Below, in pieces: positions 17,318-26,979 of a stretch of 53,805 nt of DNA. Made by a program: the position numbers and the translations under genes. The stretch is taken from the NCBI GenBank assembly GCA_030603745.1, contig JAUVXE010000014.1:1-53805 (forward strand), read 5' to 3'. The stretch is from Coriobacteriia bacterium (lineage in GTDB: Bacteria > Actinomycetota > Coriobacteriia > Anaerosomatales > SLCP01). Within the stretch, counting starts at the first letter, position 1; each line of letters starts with the position of its first letter. Under the pieces are notes generated by a model. The model ran no database searches. It saw only the letters and a list, made by a program, of their open reading frames with translations, and was not told the DNA's origin.

Positions 17318-18099
17318 GCGCCGCGGCCATCACCTTCGACGCGGTCACCAAGACGTTCGACACCACCTCGGGCCAGGCGCACCGGGCGGTGCACGACGTG
17401 TCGCTCACCGTCGCGGACGGCGAGTTCGTCTGCCTCGTGGGCCCGAGCGGGTGCGGCAAGTCGACCCTGCTCGCGCTCGCCGGCGGCTTCGAGCGGCCCA
17501 CCGACGGCCGGGTCCTCCTCGGCGAGGCCGAGGTGTGCGCGCCCGGAGCCGGATCGGTCACGGTCTTCCAGGACTACGGGCTCTTCCCGTGGCGCTCGGT
17601 GCGCGAGAACGTCGAGTACGGGCTGCAGGTCCGGGGCGTGCCGGCGGCCGTGCGGCGCGAGCGGGCCGAGGCCGAGCTCGCGGCGGTCGGGCTCGCGGCG
17701 CACGCTGACCGCTACCCCCACGAGCTCTCCGGCGGGATGCGCCAGCGCGTGAGCATCGCCCGCGCGCTCGCGGTCGACCCCGGCGTGCTGCTGATGGACG
17801 AGCCGTTCGGCGCGGTCGACGCCATCAACCGAGCCCGGATGCAGGAGGAGCTCGAGCGGCTGTGGCGCGAGCACGAGCGCACGGTCCTGTTCGTCACCCA
17901 CGACGTGGACGAGGCGATCTACCTCGCCGACCGCATCGTGCTCATGACGCCCGGCCCGGGCCGCATCGCCGAGGAGATCGAGATCTCGCTGCCGCGGCCC
18001 CGTGCGCGCGGTTCGCGCGAGTTCTTCGAGGTGCGCACCCACCTCCTCGAGGCGCTCCACCTCGCGGGCAGCGAGCAGCCGCCCGAGTTCGAGATCTGA
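17314..18099 (+). CDS. ABC transporter ATP-binding protein, SsuB/TauB type
   Basis: 261 aa from ATG 17314 (ATGA overlap with the permease); a longer in-frame extension upstream is a GC artefact. Walker A GPSGCGKST, Q-loop FQDYGLFPW, signature LSGGMRQRV and Walker B VLLMDEPFGAVD are all present, with switch His in FVTHDVDEA. Last gene of the cysK-cooS-ABC operon, converging on the V-ATPase operon. Confidence 0.94.
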   Translation: MSAAAITFDAVTKTFDTTSGQAHRAVHDVSLTVADGEFVCLVGPSGCGKSTLLALAGGFERPTDGRVLLGEAEVCAPGAGSVTVFQDYGLFPWRSVRENVEYGLQVRGVPAAVRRERAEAELAAVGLAAHADRYPHELSGGMRQRVSIARALAVDPGVLLMDEPFGAVDAINRARMQEELERLWREHERTVLFVTHDVDEAIYLADRIVLMTPGPGRIAEEIEISLPRPRARGSREFFEVRTHLLEALHLAGSEQPPEFEI

Positions 18100-18139
18100 A
18101 CACGGCGCGGCGCGCGGGTGCGCCCGCACGGTGCGGGGA

Positions 18140-18772
18140 CTACCGCTCGCCCTGGGCCTCGATGATCTCCTTGACCTTCATCAGGCGGGTCAGGTTGCTC
18201 CGCTCCGCCTCTTCGAGCTTCATGCCGATCCCGCGGATCGCCTCGTCGAGCTGCGGGATGAGCACATGCTCGAGGGCGTTCACCCGCCTGCGCGTCCGCT
18301 CGATCTCGGCGGCGAGCAGCTCGATGGCCTTCTCGCGCTCGGCGAGCTCGATGAGCCGCGGCGCGACGCCGGCGAGGGAGTCGAGCGCCGTGTCGAGCAC
18401 GAGCGGGGTGGTCACGAGCGAGTAGCCGCCGGGGTCGGGGAGCTCGGCCACCTCGAACTCGGGGATCCGGACGCTCATCACGTTGCGCTCGCGCACCTCG
18501 AGCAGGTCGGCCGGCGTGCCGCTCGCGAGCGCGGTCGCGAGCGCGGCCCGTCCCGCCTCGCCGCGGGCGATGGCGAACACGCCGTACGCCGCGAGCAGCT
18601 CCGCCTCGACCTCGGCCCGCAGACGCCGGCTCGCGCCGATCCGTGCGAGGAACTCCTTCATGAGCTCGTCGAGCTTGTCCTTGAGCAGCTTGTGGCCGCG
18701 CTGTGCCACCTGGCGCCTGCGGCGGAGCTTCATGAGCTCCATGCGGTTCGGGTTCACGCGAAGCGCCGGCAC
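18140..18772 (-). CDS. ntpD: V-type ATP synthase subunit D (central stalk)
   Basis: 210 aa, GTG start immediately after the stop of the small membrane protein. It forms the coiled-coil rotor shaft inside the A3B3 ring. The N-terminus (RVNPNRMELMKLRRRRQVAQ) and C-terminal helix (RTRRRVNALEHVLIPQLDEA) are conserved family blocks. It is the last gene of the operon. Confidence 0.95.
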   Translation of the reverse strand: MPALRVNPNRMELMKLRRRRQVAQRGHKLLKDKLDELMKEFLARIGASRRLRAEVEAELLAAYGVFAIARGEAGRAALATALASGTPADLLEVRERNVMSVRIPEFEVAELPDPGGYSLVTTPLVLDTALDSLAGVAPRLIELAEREKAIELLAAEIERTRRRVNALEHVLIPQLDEAIRGIGMKLEEAERSNLTRLMKVKEIIEAQGER

Positions 18773-18961
18773 CTACCCCACCCACTTCCAGAACGCGAAC
18801 ACGACCACGCCCGCCACGGCCGCGACGTTTGCGGCCCGCAGGCCGAGGACCGCGCCCGACGGGCGCACGCCCCACGACTCGAGCGCGCGCACGCCCACGA
18901 CCTGCAGCGCGACGAGCGCCGCCACGAGTCCCGCGACCGCTGTCCACAACACCCAGCTCAC
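18773..18961 (-). CDS. Uncharacterised two-helix membrane protein inside the V-ATPase operon
   Basis: 62 aa from GTG 18961, overlapping the ntpB stop (GTGA). Two hydrophobic segments ([20 protein letters not shown] and [18 protein letters not shown]) flank a short Arg-bearing loop ([12 protein letters not shown]). It does not match a standard ATPase subunit that I know. Its coupling to both B and D makes it a candidate assembly factor or accessory rotor/stator subunit, although it could also be an unrelated small protein. The start rests on the overlap and on the frame ending at TAG 18773. Confidence 0.7.
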   Translation of the reverse strand: MSWVLWTAVAGLVAALVALQVVGVRALESWGVRPSGAVLGLRAANVAAVAGVVVFAFWKWVG

Positions 18962-20370
18962 GATGCGTCCATCGCCACCTTCACGGCCATCGCCTCGGCG
19001 GCCGGCAGGTACCGGTCGACGTAGGCGTCCTTGATGCGCTTGAGCTCCCCGCGCGGCAGCAGCGTCGCGAGCTCCCACCCGATGCCGAGCGTCTCCTCGA
19101 TCGTGCGGTCGTCGTGCTCGCCCTGGCGGATGAAGCGGTCCTCGAACGCGTCGGCGAACGCCGCGAACGCGGTGTCGGCCTCGGAGAGCGCCGCCTCGCC
19201 GAGGATGACCGCGAGCTCCTTGGCCTGGATGCCGCGGGCATACGCGCCAAAGAGCTGGTTGGAGAGGTCGGCGTGGTCCTCGCGCGTCTTGCCCTCGCCG
19301 ATGCCCTTCTGCTTGAGACGCGAGAGCGAGGGCAGGACCGCGACCGGCGGATACACGCCGCGCCGGTGCAGGTTGCGGTCGAGGATGATCTGCCCCTCGG
19401 TGATGTAGCCGGTGAGGTCCGGGATCGGGTGGGTCTTGTCGTCCTCGGGCATCGTGAGGATCGGGATCTGGGTGATCGAGCCGGCCTTGCCCTTGATGCG
19501 GCCCGCGCGCTCGTAGAGGGTCGCGAGGTCGGTGTAGAGGTATCCCGGGAACCCGCGGCGGCCGGGGACCTCCTTGCGGGCGGCGGACACCTCGCGGAGC
19601 GCCTCGCAGTAGTAGGTCATGTCGGTGTAGATCACAAGCACGTGCATGTCGCACTCGAACGCCAGGTACTCCGCGGCCGTGAGCGCCATCCTCGGCGTGG
19701 CGATGCGCTCGACGGCGGGGTCGTCGGCGAGGTTGAGGAAGAGCACCGAGCGCTCGATGGCCGCCGTCTGGCGCAGCTCGGTCATGAAGAAGTCCGCGTC
19801 CTCGAAGGTGATGCCCATCGCGGCGAAGACCACGGCGAACTGGCCCGCGCCCTCGCCGGTCACCGTCGCCTGCCGCGCGATCTGGGCGGCGAGCTGGTTG
19901 TGCGGCAGGCCGGAGCCCGAGAAGATCGGCAGCTTCTGGCCGCGCACGAGCGGGTTGAGCCCGTCGATCGAGGAGATGCCGGTCTGGATGAAGTCGTCGG
20001 GGAAGTCCCGCGCGGTCGGGTTGATGGGCGATCCGTGGATCGAGACGCGCCGCTCGGGCAGGATCTCCGGGCCGCCGTCCTTGGGCCTGCCGAGGCCGTC
20101 GAAGACGCGTCCGAGCATGTCGCGCGAGACGCCGAGCGTCATCCCCTTGCCGAGGAACCGCACCTTGGTCTGCGACGGGTTCGACCCGCGCGTGCCCTGG
20201 AACGCCTGCACGAGCGCGACGTCCTCGTTGACCTCGAGCACGTTGCCGAGGCTGCGCGTCCCGTCGGGGTACTCGAGCTCGACGAGCTCGCCGTAGGTCA
20301 CGTCGGCGACGTCCTCCACGAGCAGCAGCGGACCGACGATGTCGCGGGTCGTCATGTACTCGCGTTCCAT
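18958..20370 (-). CDS. ntpB: V-type ATP synthase subunit B
   Basis: 470 aa. The non-catalytic nucleotide-binding-type subunit of the A3B3 hexamer. It has the degenerate P-loop region [19 protein letters not shown], which replaces a true Walker A as in other B subunits, and the conserved block [20 protein letters not shown]. It follows ntpA directly. Confidence 0.97.
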   Translation of the reverse strand: MEREYMTTRDIVGPLLLVEDVADVTYGELVELEYPDGTRSLGNVLEVNEDVALVQAFQGTRGSNPSQTKVRFLGKGMTLGVSRDMLGRVFDGLGRPKDGGPEILPERRVSIHGSPINPTARDFPDDFIQTGISSIDGLNPLVRGQKLPIFSGSGLPHNQLAAQIARQATVTGEGAGQFAVVFAAMGITFEDADFFMTELRQTAAIERSVLFLNLADDPAVERIATPRMALTAAEYLAFECDMHVLVIYTDMTYYCEALREVSAARKEVPGRRGFPGYLYTDLATLYERAGRIKGKAGSITQIPILTMPEDDKTHPIPDLTGYITEGQIILDRNLHRRGVYPPVAVLPSLSRLKQKGIGEGKTREDHADLSNQLFGAYARGIQAKELAVILGEAALSEADTAFAAFADAFEDRFIRQGEHDDRTIEETLGIGWELATLLPRGELKRIKDAYVDRYLPAAEAMAVKVAMDAS

Positions 20371-22206
20371 CTAGCGGACACCTCCTCGGCGGCCTTCGCT
20401 CACGAGCTGGGTCTCGATGTCGCTCTCGATCTCGCCCAGGACGTGCATCTGGTCCTCGGCGAGGTACTTCGCCCGCGCGAGCCGCTCGCGGACGGGAGCG
20501 GCGAAGAGGTCGGCGAGCTCCGCGCCGTCCTGGAAGGCGGCGAGCGCGCGCTCGTGGAAGAGCAGGATCGCCTTGAGCAGCCGGTCCTGCTTGGCGAGCG
20601 AGGTGAACTGGTCGTCGTCACGGAACGCGTTCTGCTGGAGGAAGTCCTCCCGGATCGTCTTGGCGGTCTCCATGATGATCTGCTCCTCGGGCGAGAGCGC
20701 GTCGACGCCCACGAGGCGCGCGATCTCGGCGAGTTCGCTCTCGCGCTGCAGGAGCTCCATGCAGCGGTCGCGGCGCGAGCGGTACTCCTCGCCCACGTGC
20801 TCCTGCCAGTACGCGGTGATCTTGTCGAGGTAGAGCGAGTAGCTGTTGAGCCAGTCGATCGCGGGGAAGTGACGCTGGAAGGCGAGCGTGTCCTGCAGCG
20901 CCCAGAAGACCTTCACGACACGCAGCGTGTTCTGCACCACCGGCTCGGACAGGTCGCCTCCGGGCGGCGACACCGACCCGACCACCGACACCGACCCGAT
21001 GCGCGGGCGCGGCGCGTCGTCCTCGGCGGTACTGGCGGCGGGCACCTCGCCGGCAGGCGGCTCCCCTTCGCCGAGGGTGACCACCTTGCCCGCCCGCTCG
21101 TAGAACGCGGCGAGCTTGGTGCCGAGGTAGGCCGGGAAGCCCTCCTCGCCGGGCATCTCCTCGAGCCGTCCGGAGATCTCGCGCATCGCCTCGGCCCAGC
21201 GCGACGTCGAGTCCGCCTGGAGGACCACGCTGTAGCCCATGTCGCGGAAGTACTCGGCCATCGTGATGCCGGTGTAGACGCTCGCCTCGCGCGCGGCCAC
21301 CGGCATGTTGGACGTGTTGGCGACGAGCACCGTGCGCTTCATGAGCGGCTCGCCGGAGTAGGGGTCGATGAGCTCGGGGAACTCCATCAGCACGTCGGTC
21401 ATCTCGTTGCCGCGCTCCCCGCAGCCGATGAACACGACGACCTCGGCGTTGGACCACTTCGCGATCTGATGCTGCGTGACCGTCTTGCCGGCGCCGAAAG
21501 GACCCGGGATGCACGCGACCCCACCCTTGAGCAGCGGGAAGAAGGTGTCGATCACGCGGGTGCCCGTCACGAGCGGCTCGTCGAGCGAGAGCTTGCGGCG
21601 GTAGGGACGCGGCACGCGCACCGGCCACGACTGCATGAGCAGGAGCGGGTGCTCGGCGCCGGAGTCGTCGACGAGCGTGCCCACCGGGTCGGTCACGGTG
21701 AACGTGCCGCTGTGGATGCCGGTGATCGTCCCGGCGAGACCGGGGGGCACCATGATCCGCTGGGAGATGAGCTCGTTCTCCTCGACGATGCCGATGATGT
21801 CGCCGCCGGCGACCCGGTCCCCCTCGCTCGCGGTCGCGTGGAAGTCCCACCGGCGCTCGCGGTCGAGCCCGGGCGCCGAGACGCCACGGGTCAGGAACGC
21901 GCCGGTCTTGGCCTCGAGCGCGTCGAGCGGACGCTGCACGCCGTCGTAGACGGCGCCCATCATGCCCGGGCCGAGCTCCACGGAGAGCGGAGCCCCGGTC
22001 GAGACGACCGGGTCGCCCGGGCCGATCCCCTCGGTCTCCTCGTAGACCTGGATGGAGCAGCGTGAACCGCGCATCTCGATGATCTCGCCCATGAGGCCCT
22101 CGTCGCCCACGCGCACGAGATCGTACATCCGCGAGCGCACGAGGCCTTCCGCCACCACGAGGGGGCCCGCGACCTTCGCGACCCTCCCCTGCTCAAGATC
22201 TGCCAT
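20371..22206 (-). CDS. ntpA: V-type ATP synthase catalytic subunit A
   Basis: 611 aa. The catalytic subunit that makes or hydrolyses ATP. Walker A is GPFGAGKT (235-242), then [19 protein letters not shown] and [16 protein letters not shown]. The usual segment before [14 protein letters not shown] carries an extra Pro/Ala/Glu-rich stretch of about 20 residues (about 380-401, [20 protein letters not shown]), absent from most homologs I know. It is probably a surface loop. The gene abuts ntpF and ntpB. Confidence 0.97.
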   Translation of the reverse strand: MADLEQGRVAKVAGPLVVAEGLVRSRMYDLVRVGDEGLMGEIIEMRGSRCSIQVYEETEGIGPGDPVVSTGAPLSVELGPGMMGAVYDGVQRPLDALEAKTGAFLTRGVSAPGLDRERRWDFHATASEGDRVAGGDIIGIVEENELISQRIMVPPGLAGTITGIHSGTFTVTDPVGTLVDDSGAEHPLLLMQSWPVRVPRPYRRKLSLDEPLVTGTRVIDTFFPLLKGGVACIPGPFGAGKTVTQHQIAKWSNAEVVVFIGCGERGNEMTDVLMEFPELIDPYSGEPLMKRTVLVANTSNMPVAAREASVYTGITMAEYFRDMGYSVVLQADSTSRWAEAMREISGRLEEMPGEEGFPAYLGTKLAAFYERAGKVVTLGEGEPPAGEVPAASTAEDDAPRPRIGSVSVVGSVSPPGGDLSEPVVQNTLRVVKVFWALQDTLAFQRHFPAIDWLNSYSLYLDKITAYWQEHVGEEYRSRRDRCMELLQRESELAEIARLVGVDALSPEEQIIMETAKTIREDFLQQNAFRDDDQFTSLAKQDRLLKAILLFHERALAAFQDGAELADLFAAPVRERLARAKYLAEDQMHVLGEIESDIETQLVSEGRRGGVR

Positions 22207-22545
22207 CTAGCCGTCCTCTTCTCTGATGAACGCCTTCGTTCCGAGCGCCCGCTCGATCGCGGCGTCGAGCCGCGCCTGGCCCACCCCGCCCGTGCTCCCG
22301 GCCCCGGGGATGACCGTGATCGCCGGCACCATCTCGTCGGCGCGGGCCACGACCAGGTCCTCGATGTGCCGGTAGACGCCCTCGGTGACCAACACCACGC
22401 CGTACTCCCCGCCGACGAGCTCGCTCCACGCCTCGCGCGCGAGCGTGGGCGCCTCCACGGCGAACACCGAGAACCCGAGCGGACGGAACCCCGCCACGCT
22501 CGTGCTCTCGCCCACCACCGCGACTCTGGACGCCCTCGGCAGCAT
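22207..22545 (-). CDS. ntpF: V-type ATP synthase subunit F
   Basis: 112 aa, a small central-stalk subunit that binds subunit D. The N-terminus VAVVGESTSVAGFRPLGFSV is the family signature. Its start directly follows the ntpC stop. Confidence 0.92.
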   Translation of the reverse strand: MLPRASRVAVVGESTSVAGFRPLGFSVFAVEAPTLAREAWSELVGGEYGVVLVTEGVYRHIEDLVVARADEMVPAITVIPGAGSTGGVGQARLDAAIERALGTKAFIREEDG

Positions 22546-23547
22546 CTAGACCACGCACCTGATGCGCTCGCGCAGGCGGTCGGCGGGCACGCCTGCGAGC
22601 GAGCCGACGAGCAGGGTGCGCAACGCCCGTACCTCGGCCTGGCGCTCCATCACGTAGCCCACCACGGGCTCGGGGCCCATCGCGGTCATCCGGCTCGTGC
22701 GGACCACGCGCGCCACCAGCCGGGCGGCCTCGACGTCGAAGCGCGCGGGGTCGGCGATGGCCGCCGCGTCCACCCCGGCGAAGGCGCCGTGGGACCCGAG
22801 GCGCAGGGCAGCCTCGGCGGGAGGGAGCCGGTAGATGCTCACGAGACGCGGCAGCGCGATCGAGCCGCCGGGGACGAACCGGCGCTCGACCTCGGCGACC
22901 GGCACCATGCGGGCGCGGGCCCGCACGAACGCCCGGACGTTGCCGATGTCGGCCTCGAGACGGAAGAGCCGCGCGAGGAAGTCGCTGCCGGATTCGCGGG
23001 CGATCTCGCCGAGGGCGGTGAACAGCTCGGTGTCCACGGCATCCTCGACCGCGTCGGGGTCGAGCGAGCCGTCGGCCTTCTCGACCGCGGCGCGCACGCG
23101 CCTCTCGGCGTCGCGCACGCGCTCGGGCAGGCGCTCGCGCGGGCCGGCGAACGCCTCGGCGGGCACGCTCCCGAACCGGTTCAGGAGCTCCTCGGCAGGG
23201 GTGTCGAGGGCCTCGGCCTTGAGGTACGCGGTGAGGTTCTCGAAGTCATGCCGGGTGCGGAAGTAGTCGATGAGCGGCCGGGGCAGGTTGGCGTGCTCGA
23301 GGAAGTCGTCGTAGAGGTCGGCGAGCGCGGCGTCGAGACCGCGCTCGACCCCCTCGGCGGTGTGCGCCATCTCGAGGTAGCCGCCGTAGACCGTGTCGGC
23401 GAGGATCCGGCGCATCTGGTCGAAGGTGTGCGCGTCGAGCAGACGCTCGAAGGTCGCGCGCGAGAGCAGGCGCGTCTCGAGCACGCGCACGCGACCCACC
23501 GCGAACCCGTAACGGATCGGGTCGTATATGACGCGGGTCCGCGTCAC
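22546..23547 (-). CDS. ntpC: V-type ATP synthase subunit C
   Basis: 333 aa, mainly helical. It couples the central stalk to the K ring. The N-terminus (YGFAVGRVRVLETRLLSRAT) and ENLTAYLKAE are typical. It overlaps ntpE by 4 nt. Confidence 0.92.
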   Translation of the reverse strand: MTRTRVIYDPIRYGFAVGRVRVLETRLLSRATFERLLDAHTFDQMRRILADTVYGGYLEMAHTAEGVERGLDAALADLYDDFLEHANLPRPLIDYFRTRHDFENLTAYLKAEALDTPAEELLNRFGSVPAEAFAGPRERLPERVRDAERRVRAAVEKADGSLDPDAVEDAVDTELFTALGEIARESGSDFLARLFRLEADIGNVRAFVRARARMVPVAEVERRFVPGGSIALPRLVSIYRLPPAEAALRLGSHGAFAGVDAAAIADPARFDVEAARLVARVVRTSRMTAMGPEPVVGYVMERQAEVRALRTLLVGSLAGVPADRLRERIRCVV

Positions 23548-24137
23548 GGGCCCTCCCCCTCCTCGCCAAAGAGCGACCCCGCCACGATCTCGACGAGCCG
23601 GTCGCGGTGCGTCTCGATGAGCGCGGCGGCCGAGACCTCGACCCGCATCCGCTCGCCGAGGAGCACCGCTCCGCGCTCGATCGCGCCGGTCGCGCCGACG
23701 AACTCGGGGCGGACCCCGAGCGCGTCGAGCGCCGCGGGCAGGTGGCTCGCCAGGCGCGGGGCGTCGGCCTCGCCGTAGGCGAGCCGCTCCCCGCCACGGG
23801 CCACCCGGGCGACCTCGCGGGCGATGAGCGCCGCGTACTCGGCGTCGGGCAGCGCGTGGAGCTGCGCGGTGACCTCGGCGAGCACCCGGTCGATCGCCTC
23901 GCGCTTCGCCGCCAGCTCCCGGTCGCGGGCTGCCAGGCGTGCCGCGGCCACACGCGTGCGCGCCTCGGCGAGCGCCCCGGTCCGCGCGCGTGCCACGGAC
24001 CGCTCGCGCTGCGCGTCCGCGAGCGCCTGTGCCTCGCCGCGCGCCTCGTCGGCCGCCTCGCGGGCCTCGAGCACGACGGCGTCGGCCTCGCGGGTCGCGT
24101 CGGCGGCGATGCGGGCGATGATGTCAGCGAGCGCCAC
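23544..24137 (-). CDS. ntpE: V-type ATP synthase subunit E (peripheral stalk)
   Basis: 197 aa. The N-terminal half is a long Ala/Glu/Arg helix (peripheral stalk coil) and the C-terminal half a globular domain that caps A3B3. High Ala content makes the match by sequence weak; order and size support it. It starts 6 nt after the ntpK stop. Confidence 0.85.
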   Translation of the reverse strand: MALADIIARIAADATREADAVVLEAREAADEARGEAQALADAQRERSVARARTGALAEARTRVAAARLAARDRELAAKREAIDRVLAEVTAQLHALPDAEYAALIAREVARVARGGERLAYGEADAPRLASHLPAALDALGVRPEFVGATGAIERGAVLLGERMRVEVSAAALIETHRDRLVEIVAGSLFGEEGEGP

Positions 24138-24143
24138 GGCGGC

Positions 24144-24632
24144 CTACCCCTGCACGAAGAGGAGCATGAGGATCGTCACGATCAACGAGAACACCGCGTA
24201 GGTCTCGACGAGCGCCGGGAAGATGAGCGCCTTGCCCGCGTCCTCGTCGCGCCGGGCCACCATGCCCGCCGCGCCGACGGCGGTCGCGCCCTGGTAGATG
24301 CCCGAGACGAGGCAGAGGAACGTCACCGGCAGGCACGAGTAGAACACCCGCAGGCCCTCGGCGGCGGTGAGCTCGGCCTCCCCGCCGAAGAACCCGAAGA
24401 AGATGAAGACGAGCAGTGCGGTGATGAACCCGTAGATGCCCTGGGTGCCGGGCATGGCAGCCAGCGGCAGCACCTTGCCGAACTTCTCGGCATCCTCGGC
24501 GACGATGCCGGTCGCCGTGTTGCTGATCGAGGTGATGCCGATCGCCGAGCCGATCCCGCCTCCGATCGCCGCGAACGCCGCTCCGAGATAGGCCCACTCG
24601 AGACCCGACATACCGAGGATCACATCGTTCAC
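24144..24632 (-). CDS. ntpK: V-type ATP synthase membrane rotor subunit K
   Basis: 162 aa, four membrane helices (a duplicated hairpin), with one ion-binding carboxylate, Glu143 in ALVETYAVF; the first hairpin has TQGIYGF instead. Thr63, Gln64, Tyr67, Gln114 and Glu143 correspond to Thr64, Gln65, Tyr68, Gln110 and Glu139 that bind Na+ in Enterococcus hirae NtpK; the Gln-Glu spacing is 29 in both. This suggests Na+ coupling (inference). It overlaps ntpI by 4 nt. Confidence 0.95.
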   Translation of the reverse strand: MNDVILGMSGLEWAYLGAAFAAIGGGIGSAIGITSISNTATGIVAEDAEKFGKVLPLAAMPGTQGIYGFITALLVFIFFGFFGGEAELTAAEGLRVFYSCLPVTFLCLVSGIYQGATAVGAAGMVARRDEDAGKALIFPALVETYAVFSLIVTILMLLFVQG

Positions 24633-26632
24633 GTCCGTGCCCCTCCTTCCTGCTCACCCGTGTCCGGGTGCAGCACGACAGACTTGGTCCGGGGCGACAG
24701 CGGCGCGAACGGCCGCCCACCCCCCTCGTAGAACTTGCTGAAGAACTCGACGAACTGCAGGCGCGTCGGGTGGACGAACGCGCCGAGCAGGTTGATCACG
24801 ACGTTGAACGTGTGCCCGACCACGAGGATGAGCGCCGCGGCGAGCAGCCCCACGCCAAAGGGGATGTCGGAGACGAGTCCCGCGAGCCGGTTCATCACGT
24901 CGCCCACGAGCAGGCTCGCGAGCCCGAGCGCGGCGAGTCGCGTGTAGGAGAGGAAGTCCGAGGCGTAGCCCACCAGGCCGTAGAGGCCGAGCAGCCCCTT
25001 TCCCACGCCGAGGAGCACGCCCTTGGCGGAGCGGCGCAGCACGATCTCCTCGGCGACGCGGCCCTTGAAGACGATCGCGAGCCCGAACGCCCAGGGGAGC
25101 AGCCAGCCGATCGTCTCGGGGCGCCAGACCACGAAGCCCACGACCGCGAAGAGCGCGATGGTACTCAGGTCCTCGAGGACCGCGCCCGCGACGTCCCCCG
25201 CACGGACCTTGCGATACGCGCTCACGCACACGCCGAACGACACGTGCACCACGCCGAGGCCGACGGACACGAGCAGGAGCGTCATCACCTGGTCGAGCGG
25301 GTCGATGAGCGGCCGGTAGCGCAGGAACGGGGGCAGCGCGGTCTCCGAGAGCGCGAAGTAGCTGCGGGTCGCCACGCCCACGAGCATCGAGGCGACGCCG
25401 CCGAGCATGAGCAGGTCCATGAACTTGCGCACGCCCGGCCCCACGTCGAGGCGCGACTTGATGAGCCACGCGGCGACGATGAGCATCAGGCCGTACCCGA
25501 CGTCCCCGATACACATGCCGAAGAACAGGAAGAAGAAGCCGGCGAGCAGCGGTGTCGGGTCGAGGTCGCCGTAGCGTGGGCGGCCGTAGAGGTCGGTGAG
25601 GACCTCGAAGGGACGCAGGAGCCGCGGATTGACGAGCTCGACCGGGACGCGGTCGCCGGGCCGGGGCGGCTCGAAGGTCAGGTCGACGTCGCCGCCCACC
25701 GGCGCGAGCGCGGCGACGACCTCCTCGCGGCGTCGCTCGGGCACCCATCCGGTGACGACGAACGCCCGCTCCGAGGAGTCGATGTGCGCGCGGACCTCCT
25801 CGGCGTCGCGGCGGGTGAGCAGCGCCTGCACGAGCGGCGCGGCATGGCGGAAGTGCCGGGCGGCGAGCTCACGCGCGCGCGCCGCGAGCGCGTCCTCCTC
25901 GAACGCGAGCTCGTCCATGAGCGCGAGGGCCCGGGAGCGTTCCTCGGCGGGGTAGTCCTCGAGGGCCTCGTCGAAACGGACCTCCTCGAACTCGGTGAGC
26001 GCGAGCAGTCCCCGGACCTCGTCGAGCGCCTCGCGGTGGGCCATCACGACCCAGGCCTCACGCTCGCCGGCGCGGCCCGCCTCGGCCACGCTCACGAGCT
26101 CGACGGCTTCGCGGAGCGCCTCACGGACACCGGCCGAGGCCTGCGCCGGGACGGTGCCGGTGAAGAGCGCGACGTGCTCGGTCCCGCGCCACTGCGACAT
26201 CTGCAGGCGCAGGTCGGCCCAGGGCTCGAGGTCGTGCGCGAGCCGCTCGAGCCGCGCGCGCTCCCGCTCGAGGTGCGCGATCTCTGCCGAGATCGACTCG
26301 CACTCGCGGTAGAGCGCCTCGAATGACTCGTCGGACTCGAGCGCTTCGAACTCCGATCGCGTGAGGTGGACCTTCTCGGAGACGAACGTCGAGAGCGCCA
26401 CGTCGGGCTCGCGGTACCTGCCGAGGAAGTCGCGGACGAACACCGCGTCGGCGATGAGCGCCTCGAAGCGCTCTACCGCGTGCGGGTCGGGCCGCAGGGA
26501 GCGGACCTCCTCGGAGGCGATCTCCCCGGAGATGACTTCGATGACACCGGCGCGCTGGAGGAGCCGTACGGTGGCGTCGAGCACGGACGAATGTCCGATG
26601 ACCGACACACGCATCATCCGCGCGATGGCCAC
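24629..26632 (-). CDS. ntpI: V-type ATP synthase subunit I (a-type)
   Basis: 667 aa. The N-terminal ~330 residues are cytoplasmic and coiled. The C-terminal half has about seven to eight membrane helices with FFFLFFGMCIGDVGYGLM, the conserved start of the membrane domain, and GLYGLVGYASDFLSYTRLAA, which holds the essential Arg of the ion half-channels. It forms the stator side of ion flow against the K ring. It starts 6 nt after the subunit H/G stop. Confidence 0.95.
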   Translation of the reverse strand: MAIARMMRVSVIGHSSVLDATVRLLQRAGVIEVISGEIASEEVRSLRPDPHAVERFEALIADAVFVRDFLGRYREPDVALSTFVSEKVHLTRSEFEALESDESFEALYRECESISAEIAHLERERARLERLAHDLEPWADLRLQMSQWRGTEHVALFTGTVPAQASAGVREALREAVELVSVAEAGRAGEREAWVVMAHREALDEVRGLLALTEFEEVRFDEALEDYPAEERSRALALMDELAFEEDALAARARELAARHFRHAAPLVQALLTRRDAEEVRAHIDSSERAFVVTGWVPERRREEVVAALAPVGGDVDLTFEPPRPGDRVPVELVNPRLLRPFEVLTDLYGRPRYGDLDPTPLLAGFFFLFFGMCIGDVGYGLMLIVAAWLIKSRLDVGPGVRKFMDLLMLGGVASMLVGVATRSYFALSETALPPFLRYRPLIDPLDQVMTLLLVSVGLGVVHVSFGVCVSAYRKVRAGDVAGAVLEDLSTIALFAVVGFVVWRPETIGWLLPWAFGLAIVFKGRVAEEIVLRRSAKGVLLGVGKGLLGLYGLVGYASDFLSYTRLAALGLASLLVGDVMNRLAGLVSDIPFGVGLLAAALILVVGHTFNVVINLLGAFVHPTRLQFVEFFSKFYEGGGRPFAPLSPRTKSVVLHPDTGEQEGGART

Positions 26633-26638
26633 CCCGGA

Positions 26639-26944
26639 TCACCCCACGAGTTCTCGAAGGGCGGCGCGGACACTCGCGCCAGCGCGCTCTTCGGCGCGGC
26701 GAGACAGGACGCCGAGCTCGTGCTCCGAGGCGGACGCGATGCGTGCGGCCTCGGCGTCGGCCTCTCTGAGGATCTCCCGGCGCACCGTCTCGGCCTCGCG
26801 GCGGGCCTCGGTCGCGACGGTCGAGTGGATGCGGTCGACCTCGGCCACCGTCTCCTGGCGGACGCGGGATGCGGCGTCGTGAGCCCCGTCCACCACGTGG
26901 CGGGCGCTCTCCTCGGCGCGCAGGATCTCCTCGAGCTTCTCCAT
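26639..26944 (-). CDS. V-type ATP synthase peripheral stalk subunit H/G
   Basis: 101 aa from ATG 26944. Almost entirely one charged helix (EEILRAEESARHVVDGAHDA to AALRELVG), the partner coil of subunit E. First gene of the operon, in the position where G/H subunits occur. The much longer frame running upstream to 28150 is an antisense shadow of the CapA gene. Confidence 0.88.
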   Translation of the reverse strand: MEKLEEILRAEESARHVVDGAHDAASRVRQETVAEVDRIHSTVATEARREAETVRREILREADAEAARIASASEHELGVLSRRAEERAGASVRAALRELVG

Positions 26945-26979
26945 CCGCCCCTCGTCTCGGGACCGGAACAGTGCTGATG

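Noticed and set aside
18829-22065. A 1078-codon open frame on the plus strand opposite the V-ATPase genes, and similar long antisense frames elsewhere (for example 22366-23778, 24668-26326, 13473-16013)
   Set aside because: The composition is Arg/Gly/Ala/Glu/His-rich without any motif, and each mirrors a gene with clear family motifs on the other strand. High third-position GC removes stops in antisense frames.
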